Shown here: in pieces, positions 24,963 to 34,121 of the stretch
Layout of the letters: each line of letters starts with the position of its first letter
Position numbering within the stretch: position 1 is the first letter of the stretch
From: Fluviicola sp.
GTDB taxonomy: Bacteria > Bacteroidota > Bacteroidia > Flavobacteriales_D > Crocinitomicaceae
Reading direction: 5' to 3'
DNA length: 64,000 nt
Assembly: GCF_039596395.1 (NCBI RefSeq)
Contig: NZ_JBCNJT010000001.1
Location: 1,523,315 to 1,587,314 of the forward strand
Position numbers and translations under genes: made by a program
Notes under the pieces: generated by a model
Database searches by the model: none
What the model was told of the DNA's origin: nothing
The model's input: the letters and a program-made list of their open reading frames with translations, nothing else

Positions 24963-26444
24963 TTGAAAAGACTCACTGTTTTTAGCATAAAATCCTTCGC
25001 AGGTCCGTTTGTAGTGACCTTCTTCATCTCGATGGTGATGCTGATCATGCAGTTTACCTGGGTCTACATCGATGATTTGATGGGAAAAGGATTGAGTGTC
25101 GGGGTGATTATTGAACTGATGTTTTACGTTTCCGCCGGATTGATTCCGCTGGCTCTTCCGCTGGCAATTCTCCTCAGTTCGATCATGACACTGGGAAACC
25201 TGGCAGAAAACAACGAGTTAACGGCCCTGAAATCTTCCGGGTTGTCGCTTTTCCGGATCCTGCGACCACTCACGCAAACAGTGGTATTGATTGCCATTGC
25301 AACCTTTTTCTTTTCGAATTACGTGATCCCGGTTGCCAACCTGAAATGGCATACCATAATTTTCGATATCCAGGAAACGAAAGTCGGCATGTTATTAACT
25401 CCCGGCTCCTACTCCAAAGAGATCGACGGCTATGCGATCAAGGTAAAATCCGGGAAAGACAATACGTTTTATGGCATTACGATCCACGATTACACCGATC
25501 CGAATATCCTGAAAACAGTGAAAGCTGATTCCGGAACGGTTTACAAAGGCGATAACGGGAAATACCTGCTCTTCCATCTTTCGAACGGGATTGTGCACGA
25601 AGAATTGCAGGCACAGGCACCGGTCTTCACCAACCAGGGCGAACCTTTTCACAACGGAGATTTCAGGCCGAGCAGGACTACGCAATTTAAGGCGGCTACT
25701 TACAAAATGGAACTAATGGGCTTCGACATGAACAAATCCGACGAAGAACTGTTCAAGAATGACTACGAAATGCTTAATGTATTCCAGATCAACGAAGCAA
25801 AAGATTCCCTGCAACGCAAGCAGGATAAAATACTCTCCGATTTCGGGAAAACGAACCTGAACAACAGGCCTTTCAGTCAATCCATCAGTTTTGCCAAACT
25901 GCCCAAAACCGGCCCGAACAACAAACTCAAGGATGCCAAAGAAATTGAACACCTGCAAACCGTTCCTTCGAAAATCATTAAGCTTTCGGATCTGACAAAA
26001 CAAGAACGCATTGCAGCTGTAAATGCTGCGATCGTAAGTGCGCGGGGCATGATGGGAAACACCAATGACCAGGAACAATTTGTGGGTGCATTCAAAAGCA
26101 ATTACGATCAGTTCCAGATCGAATTTCACCGCAAATTCGCACTTTCGGGAGCAATTATCGTCTTATTCTTCGTGGGAGCGCCCCTGGGTGCCATCGTGCG
26201 GAAAGGAGGATTCGGAGCGCCGGTGGTGATTGCCGCATTGCTTTTCATGGTTTACTTCGTCTTGTTCAGCGTGGGACAAAACCTGGCGGCAGAATCGGTC
26301 CTTTCTCCTTTCTGGGGAATGTGGCTTCCGACAGCAGTTTTAATCCCGATTGCCTGTATTCTAATGGTTGCTGCGGCCAATGACCTCAAAGTCTTTGACA
26401 AGAAATTGTGGCGTTACATCCTAACTTTAGGCAGAAGACGATGA
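24963..26444 (+). CDS. LptF/LptG-family permease (LPS export)
   Basis: A 493-aa inner-membrane protein starting at TTG (24963). There is no ATG before the first helix, and KRLTVFSIKSFAGPFVVTFF is the family N-terminus. Helices lie at about residues 14-36, 50-75 and 97-118, then a large periplasmic beta-jellyroll domain, then three helices (about 395-415, 420-440, 445-470). LLSSIMTLGNLAENNELTALKSSG is the LptF/G cytoplasmic coupling-helix region. It forms the transmembrane half of the LptB2FG transporter that moves lipopolysaccharide out of the inner membrane. Its stop overlaps the next gene as ATGA. Confidence 0.9.
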   Translation: MKRLTVFSIKSFAGPFVVTFFISMVMLIMQFTWVYIDDLMGKGLSVGVIIELMFYVSAGLIPLALPLAILLSSIMTLGNLAENNELTALKSSGLSLFRILRPLTQTVVLIAIATFFFSNYVIPVANLKWHTIIFDIQETKVGMLLTPGSYSKEIDGYAIKVKSGKDNTFYGITIHDYTDPNILKTVKADSGTVYKGDNGKYLLFHLSNGIVHEELQAQAPVFTNQGEPFHNGDFRPSRTTQFKAATYKMELMGFDMNKSDEELFKNDYEMLNVFQINEAKDSLQRKQDKILSDFGKTNLNNRPFSQSISFAKLPKTGPNNKLKDAKEIEHLQTVPSKIIKLSDLTKQERIAAVNAAIVSARGMMGNTNDQEQFVGAFKSNYDQFQIEFHRKFALSGAIIVLFFVGAPLGAIVRKGGFGAPVVIAALLFMVYFVLFSVGQNLAAESVLSPFWGMWLPTAVLIPIACILMVAAANDLKVFDKKLWRYILTLGRRR

Positions 26445-27607
26445 GAATTCTCTACATCGCGCCCAAATCCCCTGCCCCGATTATCGACGGCGGATGTTTT
26501 GCAATGATGGAATGCCTCAAAGGACTGAGCCGGATAGCAGAAGTGGACGGAATCATCTTTGCCACGCACAAACATCCGTATACAAAGGAATCCGAGCGCA
26601 TATTGGGCCAATACCTGAAAAAACAAACGGTTGTTCCGATAGATACGGAACTCAAAGCCACCAGTGCACTCGTTAATTTCCTGCGTCGCAAGAATTACAA
26701 CCTTTCCCGGTTCAGATCGGAGAAGTTGTACCACGAACTGGCTAAAACACTCAGCGAAAAATACGATTACATTGTTTGTGACAGCTTGTTTGCAGCCGCT
26801 CAGCTCAGTCATTTCGATTTTAAGGAACTGGCCCCGGTCATTATCCGTTCCCACAACATCGAATCAGAGATCTGGAGATTACACGCCAGCCTGGAAACAT
26901 CCGTTCTGAAACGTTTTTACCTGCGAAACCTGGAGAAAACGCTGCGCAAGGAAGAAATTGAAATCCTCGATAAAGCAGCAACAATCTGGGCTATTTCCGG
27001 CGAAGACCAGGAATGGATAATCAAACACACCCGGCAAAAAAACGCCGTTGTACTACCGGTTTCCGTTACCTTAAACCCGGAGATTCAACCCGATTACACC
27101 AACCGCGGATTTTTCCATTTGGGGTCGATGGACTGGAAACCCAACCAGGAAGCAGTCAATCATTTGGTGAAAAAGATCTGGAGTAATCCGAAAGTATCCG
27201 AATTTACCTTGAAAATTGCCGGTTCCAAAAGTGAACACTTCGGTTTCCTGGCTACCAATTCCATTGAAGTAGTTGGCTGGGTCAAAGACAGTAATCAATT
27301 CATGGCCAAATCCGGAACGCTGGTCACTCCTATTCAATCCGGAAGCGGAATTCGCATCAAGCTGCTCGAAGCCATGGCGCTTGGAGTTCCGTGCATTACT
27401 ACCAAACTGGGAGCTGCAGGAATTGACATTTCTGAATCCGGGATACAAATCGCTGATACCCAGGAAGCATTCATTGATTGTATTCTCAAATTCCACGAAA
27501 ACGAAGCATTCCGGCAAGAAGTCGGGAAAAAATCGCGCGATTATATCTCAAAAGTTCATAGTTTTGACACTTGTATCGCATTAATGAAAAATACGTTTGG
27601 AGTCTAA
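26441..27607 (+). CDS. GT4-family glycosyltransferase
   Basis: The start at 26441 overlaps the LptF/G-type stop codon (ATGA), evidence for translational coupling. The 388-aa protein opens MRILYIAPKSPAPIIDGGCF, the GT-B N-terminal strand and glycine loop. IRSHNIESEIWRL and AISGEDQEWI close the first Rossmann domain. TPIQSGSGIRIKLLEAMALG is the GT4 donor-binding motif with the acidic E of the EX7E region. It should transfer an activated sugar to a cell-surface glycan or lipid. Acceptor unknown. Coupling to an LPS exporter suggests an envelope polysaccharide role. Confidence 0.87.
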   Translation: MRILYIAPKSPAPIIDGGCFAMMECLKGLSRIAEVDGIIFATHKHPYTKESERILGQYLKKQTVVPIDTELKATSALVNFLRRKNYNLSRFRSEKLYHELAKTLSEKYDYIVCDSLFAAAQLSHFDFKELAPVIIRSHNIESEIWRLHASLETSVLKRFYLRNLEKTLRKEEIEILDKAATIWAISGEDQEWIIKHTRQKNAVVLPVSVTLNPEIQPDYTNRGFFHLGSMDWKPNQEAVNHLVKKIWSNPKVSEFTLKIAGSKSEHFGFLATNSIEVVGWVKDSNQFMAKSGTLVTPIQSGSGIRIKLLEAMALGVPCITTKLGAAGIDISESGIQIADTQEAFIDCILKFHENEAFRQEVGKKSRDYISKVHSFDTCIALMKNTFGV

Positions 27608-28781
27608 AGAAAACATCCTGGTTATCGTTTCCCGCTTTCCGTATCCTTTGGAAAAGGGCGATAAACTGAGGGCTTTCTACCAATTAAAGGAACTTTCCAA
27701 ACACTTCCATGTCACACTGGTTTGCACCACGGATATTCCGGTTTCTAAGGAACACGAACAAATAGTGCGTCAGTTTTGTAGCCAGATTCACATTTTTCAA
27801 CTGACCAAAGCCGGATTGATCCTTCAGCTTTTGAAGACGCTATTGGGAACAAAACCCATGCAGGTCCATTATTTCTACCGGAAATCCATTCACCGGAAAA
27901 TCCGGGAGATTATTGCCGGATTGAAACCGAAGCACATTTATTGCCAGCTGATCCGTGTTTCCGAATATGTCAAAAACGAACACCACATACCGAAAACACT
28001 GGATTACATGGACGCTCTTTCCAAAGGAATGGAGCGCAGGATTCAAACCGAAGCGTGGTATAAAAAGTGGTTCTATCGCCTGGAAAGCAAGCGTTTGAAG
28101 GAATATGAACGCCGTATTTTCGATTACTTCGAGCACAAAACAATTATTTCCGAGCAGGACCGCAAACTCATCCAGCACCCGGAAAATCACCGGATTGTCA
28201 TTGTTCCCAACGGAATCGACGAATCCTTTTTTGAAACCTTGCCGATCGAAAAAGATTACGACCTGGTTTTTACCGGGAATTTCTCCTACGCTCCGAATAT
28301 TGAAGCGGCTGTTTACCTGGCTGAAGAAATCCTGCCGCGACTTCACCGAAAGGGAATTCCGTGTAAACTCCTGCTTTCAGGGGCGAATCCGGCAAAACGC
28401 GTGCAGGAACTGCAATCTGAGTTCATAACCGTTACCGGCTGGGTGGATGATATCCGGGAAAGTTATCAGCGTTCACGTATTTTTGTGGCACCTCTTTTCA
28501 TAGGAACAGGACTCCAAAACAAGCTGCTGGAAGCTATGGCAAGCGGACTACCGTGTATTACTACTCCATTGTCTAACAATGCATTGGGAGGTGTGGACGG
28601 GGAAAACATCCTGTTGGCAGAAGATATCGAGTCCTTTGTCGAAAAAATAACCGAAGGTTTAGTTATAGCAGGTACTTTTAGTTCAATTGCAAGGCAAGGT
28701 AAATACTACATTGAACTACTCTATTCATGGGAAAAACAAACTTTAAAACTATTACAACTCTTACTTTTGCAATCCTGCTAA
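27597..28781 (+). CDS. Second GT4-family glycosyltransferase (TIGR03087-like)
   Basis: The gene starts at TTG (27597), overlapping the previous gene by 11 bases. The next ATG is too far inside the conserved N-terminus. The 394-aa product reads ENILVIVSRFPYPLEKGDKLR, the RFPYPxxxGDKxR start typical of TIGR03087/Stp1-like glycosyltransferases. It ends with APLFIGTGLQNKLLEAMASG, the GT4 motif. It is related at fold level to its upstream neighbour, so the two probably add successive sugars. Its end overlaps the next gene by 55 bases. Confidence 0.86.
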   Translation: MESKENILVIVSRFPYPLEKGDKLRAFYQLKELSKHFHVTLVCTTDIPVSKEHEQIVRQFCSQIHIFQLTKAGLILQLLKTLLGTKPMQVHYFYRKSIHRKIREIIAGLKPKHIYCQLIRVSEYVKNEHHIPKTLDYMDALSKGMERRIQTEAWYKKWFYRLESKRLKEYERRIFDYFEHKTIISEQDRKLIQHPENHRIVIVPNGIDESFFETLPIEKDYDLVFTGNFSYAPNIEAAVYLAEEILPRLHRKGIPCKLLLSGANPAKRVQELQSEFITVTGWVDDIRESYQRSRIFVAPLFIGTGLQNKLLEAMASGLPCITTPLSNNALGGVDGENILLAEDIESFVEKITEGLVIAGTFSSIARQGKYYIELLYSWEKQTLKLLQLLLLQSC

Positions 28782-29194
28782 CTCTGTTCATGCTTCATTC
28801 CTGTTCGGACAGAAGCAACTTGCCGGAATGGATTCATGGAAACTGGATCACTTCCCTGGACAATGAAACCATTCATGAAAACTGGAAAGTCCAGCGTAAA
28901 TGTATTTCGGGTGAAAACTACATGCATTACGAAAACAAATTCCAGAAAGAATTTCTCCGGATCTTTGAAAAAAACAATACACTGCACTACCAAATCGTCA
29001 TCGAAAAAGACACCCTGGTTTTTACCTGCAAAGACTACCGCGATGCCGACACATTAACATTTGTGAATAACCGGAATCCCTTTCCCAAACGCATCAATTA
29101 CGTAAGGCCGGTAGCCAACAAAATGTCCGTTTGGATTGAAAACGTGAAAAACGATCCGAATGGTATCTTCTTTACATTTAAAAAAATGAAATAG
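28727..29194 (+). CDS. Small lipoprotein of unknown function
   Basis: A 155-aa protein. MGKTNFKTITTLTFAILLTLFMLHSC is a lipoprotein signal with lipobox LHSC (Cys26). The mature part (LPEWIHGNWITSLDNETIHENW) begins like small lipocalin-like lipoproteins, where a Gly-x-Trp opens the first strand. The start lies 55 bases inside the upstream glycosyltransferase, in another frame, an unusually long overlap. A later Met would lose the signal. Function unknown. Confidence 0.72.
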   Translation: MGKTNFKTITTLTFAILLTLFMLHSCSDRSNLPEWIHGNWITSLDNETIHENWKVQRKCISGENYMHYENKFQKEFLRIFEKNNTLHYQIVIEKDTLVFTCKDYRDADTLTFVNNRNPFPKRINYVRPVANKMSVWIENVKNDPNGIFFTFKKMK

Positions 29195-29219
29195 TATAGC
29201 GCTATTGCAGAATTCGAAG

Positions 29220-29227
29220 TAAATTTG
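29220..29227 (+). promoter_or_regulatory. Candidate -7 element for ribBA
   Basis: TAAATTTG, matching TAnnTTTG, 20 bases before the ribBA start. No FMN riboswitch fits in the short spacer. Confidence 0.5.
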
Positions 29228-29247
29228 CGGTACATTTATTATACGAT

Positions 29248-30462
29248 ATGTCAGGACAATTAAATACAATCGAAGAAGCAATTGAAGATATAAAAGCAGG
29301 AAAAGTTATCATTGTTGTAGATGATGAAGATCGCGAAAATGAAGGAGACTTTATAGCAGCAGCTGAAATGGTTACTCCCGAAATGATCAACTTCATGGCA
29401 ACACACGGAAGAGGATTAATCTGTACTCCGTTAACCGAATCCAGATGTAACGAATTGGAATTGAACCTCATGGTTACCAACAACACCGTACTTCACGAAA
29501 CACAATTTACAGTTTCCGTTGACTTAATCGGTCACGGATGTACTACCGGAATCTCTGTTTTCGACCGTGCAAAAACGATCAAAGCATTGGTATCCGATGA
29601 TACAAGGCCGGAAGATTTAGGTCGTCCGGGACACATTTTCCCATTAAGAGCGAAAAAAGGCGGCGTATTGCAGCGCACCGGTCACACGGAAGCAGCTGTT
29701 GATTTGGCCCGTTTGGCTGGGTTCAAACCTGCCGGAATCTTAGTAGAAATCCTGAATGAAGACGGTTCCATGTCGCGTTTGCCTCAATTGTTTGAGATCG
29801 CGAAGAAGTTCGACCTGAAACTGATCTCAATCGCCGATCTGATCGCTTACCGCATGAAGCACGAATCATTGATTTCCCGTGAAGTGGAAGTAGAAATGCC
29901 TACCGAGCACGGAGATTTCAAATTGGTTGCTTTCTCGGTAAAATCAAACGGACAAGAGCATTTGGCTTTGATCAAAGGAAGCTGGGAACCGAATGAACCG
30001 GTTTTGGTACGCATGCACTCATCATGTCTGACAGGTGATATTTTCGGTTCATGCCGCTGTGATTGCGGTCCGCAGTTGCATCACTCCATGAAGATGATCG
30101 AAGCTGAAGGAAAAGGAGCAATCGTTTATTTGAACCAGGAAGGACGAGGAATCGGACTTTTGAATAAATTAAAAGCATACAAATTACAGGAAGAAGGATA
30201 CGACACCGTAGAAGCAAACCTGAAATTAGGGTTCAAATCCGACGAACGCGAATATGGTATCGGAGCTCAAATCCTGCACGACCTGGGAATTTCAAAAATC
30301 CGCCTGATGTCCAACAACCCGAAAAAACGTACCGGTCTGATCGGTTACGGATTGGAAATCGTGGAAAATGTAGCGATTGAGGTTGGGCGCAATGCTCATA
30401 ATGAGAGTTATTTGAAGACCAAGGCTACGAAAATGGGGCATTCTTTAAAACTGGATAAATAA
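29248..30462 (+). CDS. ribBA: Bifunctional 3,4-dihydroxy-2-butanone-4-phosphate synthase / GTP cyclohydrolase II
   Basis: A 404-aa fusion. Residues ~1-202 are RibB ([13 protein letters not shown] near the N-terminus; [16 protein letters not shown]), which turns ribulose 5-phosphate into the four-carbon riboflavin precursor. Residues ~205-404 are RibA (zinc-binding cysteines in [39 protein letters not shown]), which opens GTP. Together they supply both branches of riboflavin synthesis. The lolD-like start overlaps its stop by one base (TAATG), so the following genes are probably cotranscribed. Confidence 0.97.
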   Translation: MSGQLNTIEEAIEDIKAGKVIIVVDDEDRENEGDFIAAAEMVTPEMINFMATHGRGLICTPLTESRCNELELNLMVTNNTVLHETQFTVSVDLIGHGCTTGISVFDRAKTIKALVSDDTRPEDLGRPGHIFPLRAKKGGVLQRTGHTEAAVDLARLAGFKPAGILVEILNEDGSMSRLPQLFEIAKKFDLKLISIADLIAYRMKHESLISREVEVEMPTEHGDFKLVAFSVKSNGQEHLALIKGSWEPNEPVLVRMHSSCLTGDIFGSCRCDCGPQLHHSMKMIEAEGKGAIVYLNQEGRGIGLLNKLKAYKLQEEGYDTVEANLKLGFKSDEREYGIGAQILHDLGISKIRLMSNNPKKRTGLIGYGLEIVENVAIEVGRNAHNESYLKTKATKMGHSLKLDK

Positions 30463-31112
30463 TGCTTGTAGCAAAGGGAATCCAAAAAAAATACGGACAA
30501 TTAGATGTATTGAAAGGAATCGACCTGGAAATCCAATCCGGGGAAATCGTTTCAATTGTCGGATCTTCGGGAGCAGGAAAAACAACCCTGCTCCAGATTT
30601 TGGGTACTCTTGACAAGCCTGATTCCGGAAGTTTAACCCTGAACGGAGTAAACCCGTTTTCCCTGAACTCAAAAGGTTTGGCGGAATTCAGGAACCAGAA
30701 AATCGGGTTTGTATTCCAGTTCCATCAATTATTACCGGAGTTTACCGCTTTGGAAAACGTGGTCATGCCGGCTTTGATCGGCGGAAACGGAATGAACGAA
30801 TCCAAAGAACGCGCAAAACAGCTGCTGGACAAATTAGGCTTAAGCAGCCGGGAAAATCACCAGCCCTCTGCCCTATCCGGCGGAGAACAACAGCGCGTAG
30901 CTGTTGCTCGGGCGCTCATGAACGAACCGGATATTATTTTTGCAGATGAACCTTCCGGGAACTTGGATTCAAAGAATGCGGCAGAATTGCACCAGTTGTT
31001 TTTCGACCTGCGCAAAGAATTCGGTCAAACTTTTGTGATCGTAACACACAACAACCAGCTGGCAGAAATGGCCGACAGAAGTATTGTGATGGCTGACGGT
31101 TCACTGAAATAA
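30462..31112 (+). CDS. lolD: ABC transporter ATP-binding protein, LolD-type
   Basis: A 216-aa ATPase. Walker A is GSSGAGKTT (about 34-42), the Q-loop lies in [17 protein letters not shown], the signature is LSGGEQQR, and Walker B is [12 protein letters not shown]. The [19 protein letters not shown] sequence is typical of LolD, the ATPase of the LolCDE complex that releases lipoproteins to LolA; MacB-type ATPases are close relatives. No permease gene is adjacent, which is common for lolD in Bacteroidetes. The next gene starts 2 bases later. Confidence 0.85.
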   Translation: MLVAKGIQKKYGQLDVLKGIDLEIQSGEIVSIVGSSGAGKTTLLQILGTLDKPDSGSLTLNGVNPFSLNSKGLAEFRNQKIGFVFQFHQLLPEFTALENVVMPALIGGNGMNESKERAKQLLDKLGLSSRENHQPSALSGGEQQRVAVARALMNEPDIIFADEPSGNLDSKNAAELHQLFFDLRKEFGQTFVIVTHNNQLAEMADRSIVMADGSLK

Positions 31113-31114
31113 CT

Positions 31115-31867
31115 ATGAATAAACAGCAACTCATTGAATACCTGGACAGAAAGGTCGTAGAATACAACAAACCCGATTTTATCCAGTCGGACCCGATCCA
31201 AATCCCGAAGCAATTTTCCAGGAAGGAAGACATTGAGATCAGCGCATTTTTAATTTCAACGCTTGCCTGGGGAAACCGCACGGCTATTATCAAAAGCGGT
31301 CAGCGCTTGCTGGAAATCATGAACTTTAAGCCATACGAATACGTCCTGAATTACGAAGAACAAAAACACACTTTCGTTCACCGCACATTCAACAGCGACG
31401 ATCTGAACGCTTTTTTTGTTTCGTTGCAAAAAATCTATCAAAACGGCGGATTGGAAAAGGCTTTCGGCCTTCATCCGGAAATTCCGGGAGTCCAGGGTCG
31501 GATTGTTTCGTTCCGGAATGCATTCACACAGGAACCATTTCCCGACAGAACACACAAACACCTGGCAAATCCGTTGAAAGGCTCTTCTGCCAAACGCATC
31601 AATATGTTTTTGCGATGGATGGTACGAAAAGACGAATCCGGGGTAGATTTCGGGATCTGGGAAACCATCCCGATGTCGGAGCTTCACCTGCCTTTAGATG
31701 TTCATACCGGGAATGTGGCCCGCAAACTGGGAATTCTGACCCGCACACAAAACGATTGGAAAAGCGTAGCGGAAATCCAGGAACAACTGGTACAATTCGA
31801 TCCGGAAGATCCTTGTAAATACGACTTTGCGCTGTTTGGCCTGGGCGTTTTTGAGGGAGTGAAGTGA
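31115..31867 (+). CDS. TIGR02757 (DUF2400) family protein
   Basis: A 250-aa protein of the DUF2400/TIGR02757 family: SDPIQIPKQFSRKEDIEISAFL, AWGNRTAIIKSGQRLL, GSSAKRINMFLRWMVRKD and DVHTGNVARKLGILTRTQNDW. The pattern of the last two recalls helix-hairpin-helix DNA glycosylases, so a role in DNA repair is possible but untested. It is the third gene of the ribBA-lolD run. Confidence 0.88.
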   Translation: MNKQQLIEYLDRKVVEYNKPDFIQSDPIQIPKQFSRKEDIEISAFLISTLAWGNRTAIIKSGQRLLEIMNFKPYEYVLNYEEQKHTFVHRTFNSDDLNAFFVSLQKIYQNGGLEKAFGLHPEIPGVQGRIVSFRNAFTQEPFPDRTHKHLANPLKGSSAKRINMFLRWMVRKDESGVDFGIWETIPMSELHLPLDVHTGNVARKLGILTRTQNDWKSVAEIQEQLVQFDPEDPCKYDFALFGLGVFEGVK

Positions 31868-32063
31868 CTTCCCGAACTTCGGAACTCTGTCACTTTTCAC
31901 TCTATTATAGAATAAAAACGAAACGGCTTTAACTTCGTTCGCCAATAACTGTAAAACAAAGATGGCTGAGTCCGCCTCGGCGGAAAGCCAGATTGTTCAA
32001 AAATCAGGGAAAACTCCTGGAATTCGCACTTCATAATTCGCAATTCATAATTATCTTAGCATT
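31868..32063. repeat. Spacer with GC palindrome and TTCATAATT repeats
   Basis: GGCTGAGTCCGCCTCGGCGG folds into a stem-loop at 31964-31989 (TCCGCC-TC-GGCGGA core). TTCATAATTCGCAATTCATAATTATC at 32030-32055 is an AT-rich iteration like the dispersed TTATCAA class. No gene. Confidence 0.55.
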
Positions 32064-34115
32064 ATGAAATGGGTCTATCCTGAATTTTTATTTGCCCTAC
32101 TGGTTTTGGTCATTCCAATCCTCATTCACCTGTTCCATTTCCGCAAATACAAAACCATCTATTTTTCCAGCATTGCCTTTGTTAAATCGGTTGAACAGCA
32201 GCAGAAAAACCCGCGAAAAATCAAGCATTTACTGATTTTACTTTCGCGCGCCCTGGCTTTTGCCTGTTTGGTGATAGCCTTTGCTCAACCCTATTTTCCA
32301 AAATCGGATGCCAACAAAAAAGACATTCAGCTGATCGGCGTTTACATTGACAATTCCTTTTCCATGTCGCGCATCGGCGGACAAGGTGAATTATTGGCAC
32401 AGGCAAAAGAATTGGCCGGTTCCATTGTGGATAAAGCTCCGAGAAATACGCAATATGTACTATTCACGAACGAATTAAGCGGGAACGAAAAACAGACACT
32501 GACGAAAGTTAAATTCGTGGACCAGGTTGCAAAAGTCAACTACTCTCCTATTTACCGTTCGCAGGAAGAGATTCTTTCGTATTGGAACCAATGGGTGGAA
32601 GATGCTCAGAAAGAGGGAAATATCAAAACGAAACCTTCCTTGGTTTATCTATCTGATTTTCAAAAAAATAATTCAACTCATTTAACTAAAAAATTTAAAT
32701 CGATAGCAAGCGTTTCACCGCTAATTCTTGCTCCGCAAAACACCGGGAATCTCTACGTAGATACCATCTGGTTCGAAACTCCGATCCAAAAACTGGGATC
32801 TGCCCAAACACTTTCCATCCGTGTTGTCAACACCGGGAAAGAAGCGGTTGAATCGGCTGTGGTGAGTGTACAGATCGGGAAATTGAAACGCGACCTGTTT
32901 GCAGAATTACCGGCAAACGGCGCGGATACCGTACAATTGAACTATTTCAACCAGGAAGCCGGAATCGCCAAAGGAAAAATTGCGATCAACGACAAGCAAA
33001 TGACGCAGGACGACTCGTTCTTTTTCAACTACGAAGTCAAGAAAAACAGTTCGGTGTTGATCATAAACGGCGAAGACGCGGTCGAAAATGTGGGAATTGT
33101 ATTCAGATTGGATGATTTCTACCGAATCAAGGAAGTATCTACCAACCAGGCATCCCAGGAAAACCTGGACGCAGTTGACCTGGTAGTTTTAAACGGACTG
33201 AACCAGGTTCCCAGCAACCTGAGCAATGAACTGGCTGCTTATCACGACGAGCAGGGTTCCATCTTGCTGATTCCTGGAACAAATGTTTCACCTTCCGGCT
33301 GGAATGCTTTGCTGGATAAGCTGCATTTGCCAGCAATCAACGGAACACAGACCGTTGGACTCGGCATCCAGAAACTGAACATCAAGGATCCGTTCTTCCA
33401 GGGAGTTTTTGAAGGAAAACCCGAAAACATTTCACTTCCGGCAGTTGCCAAGGCTTACCGTTTGATGAGCAATTCCAATACACTTTCGAGCAACCTGATC
33501 AATTACCAGAACGGAACGCCTTTCTTCGTGAAAAGTACCGGCAGGAACAACGGGTATTTGTTTTCCACTTCCCTGAAGCCCGAATTCAGCACATTTACGA
33601 GCAATCAATTGTTCTCTACACTGTTGTTACACGTGGGGAACCTGAGCCAGCGCCAAAACCCGTATTACCTGATTATAGGTTCGGATGGCAGTTATCCGCT
33701 GAGCAACAATGCCGCCAGTGAAAACCCGGTTCACCTCAAGCAGGGACAAGTGGATTTTATCCCGGTGATTTTCACCAAAAACAAACGCGCTTACCTTTCC
33801 ATACAGGGACTGGAAGCTATTCGTATCCTGGAAGCCGGAAATTACAGCATTTCACAGGATGGAAAAGTAACAGGAACACTTTCAACGAATTATAACCGCC
33901 TGGAATCACAAACCCAGGAATCTACTCCCGAAGAAATCAAAAACGCCTTCGAACAAGCCGGAATCCGTGTAAATTCAATACAAGACGGCTCCAATTGGAA
34001 CAGCGCATCGCTGCTGGAAATCGGCGAGAGTTATGATAGTTGGATTTGGTTTGTTTTCTTTGCAGGAATATTCGTCCTGTGCGAAATGGCTTTACTAATT
34101 TTCTATAAGAAATAA
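32064..34115 (+). CDS. BatA-domain (VWA-like) membrane protein
   Basis: A 683-aa protein. Residues 1-30 and ~55-75 are the double-helix BatA/TIGR02226 region (PEFLFALLVLVIPILIHLF, then LLILLSRALAFACLVIAF). A VWA-like domain follows with DNSFSM (about residues 96-101), a DxSxS-type metal site with Asn in the second position. Periplasmic strands and a glutamine amidotransferase-like segment (VDLVVLNGLNQVPSNL) come next, with a final helix near residues 657-680. Such proteins accompany Bacteroidetes aerotolerance (Bat) loci, but bat genes are absent here. Function unknown. Confidence 0.82.
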   Translation: MKWVYPEFLFALLVLVIPILIHLFHFRKYKTIYFSSIAFVKSVEQQQKNPRKIKHLLILLSRALAFACLVIAFAQPYFPKSDANKKDIQLIGVYIDNSFSMSRIGGQGELLAQAKELAGSIVDKAPRNTQYVLFTNELSGNEKQTLTKVKFVDQVAKVNYSPIYRSQEEILSYWNQWVEDAQKEGNIKTKPSLVYLSDFQKNNSTHLTKKFKSIASVSPLILAPQNTGNLYVDTIWFETPIQKLGSAQTLSIRVVNTGKEAVESAVVSVQIGKLKRDLFAELPANGADTVQLNYFNQEAGIAKGKIAINDKQMTQDDSFFFNYEVKKNSSVLIINGEDAVENVGIVFRLDDFYRIKEVSTNQASQENLDAVDLVVLNGLNQVPSNLSNELAAYHDEQGSILLIPGTNVSPSGWNALLDKLHLPAINGTQTVGLGIQKLNIKDPFFQGVFEGKPENISLPAVAKAYRLMSNSNTLSSNLINYQNGTPFFVKSTGRNNGYLFSTSLKPEFSTFTSNQLFSTLLLHVGNLSQRQNPYYLIIGSDGSYPLSNNAASENPVHLKQGQVDFIPVIFTKNKRAYLSIQGLEAIRILEAGNYSISQDGKVTGTLSTNYNRLESQTQESTPEEIKNAFEQAGIRVNSIQDGSNWNSASLLEIGESYDSWIWFVFFAGIFVLCEMALLIFYKK

Positions 34116-34121
34116 AGAACT

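Noticed and set aside
29195-29247. FMN riboswitch before ribBA
   Set aside because: The spacer is only about 50 bases, too short for the RFN element, and none of its conserved boxes was seen.
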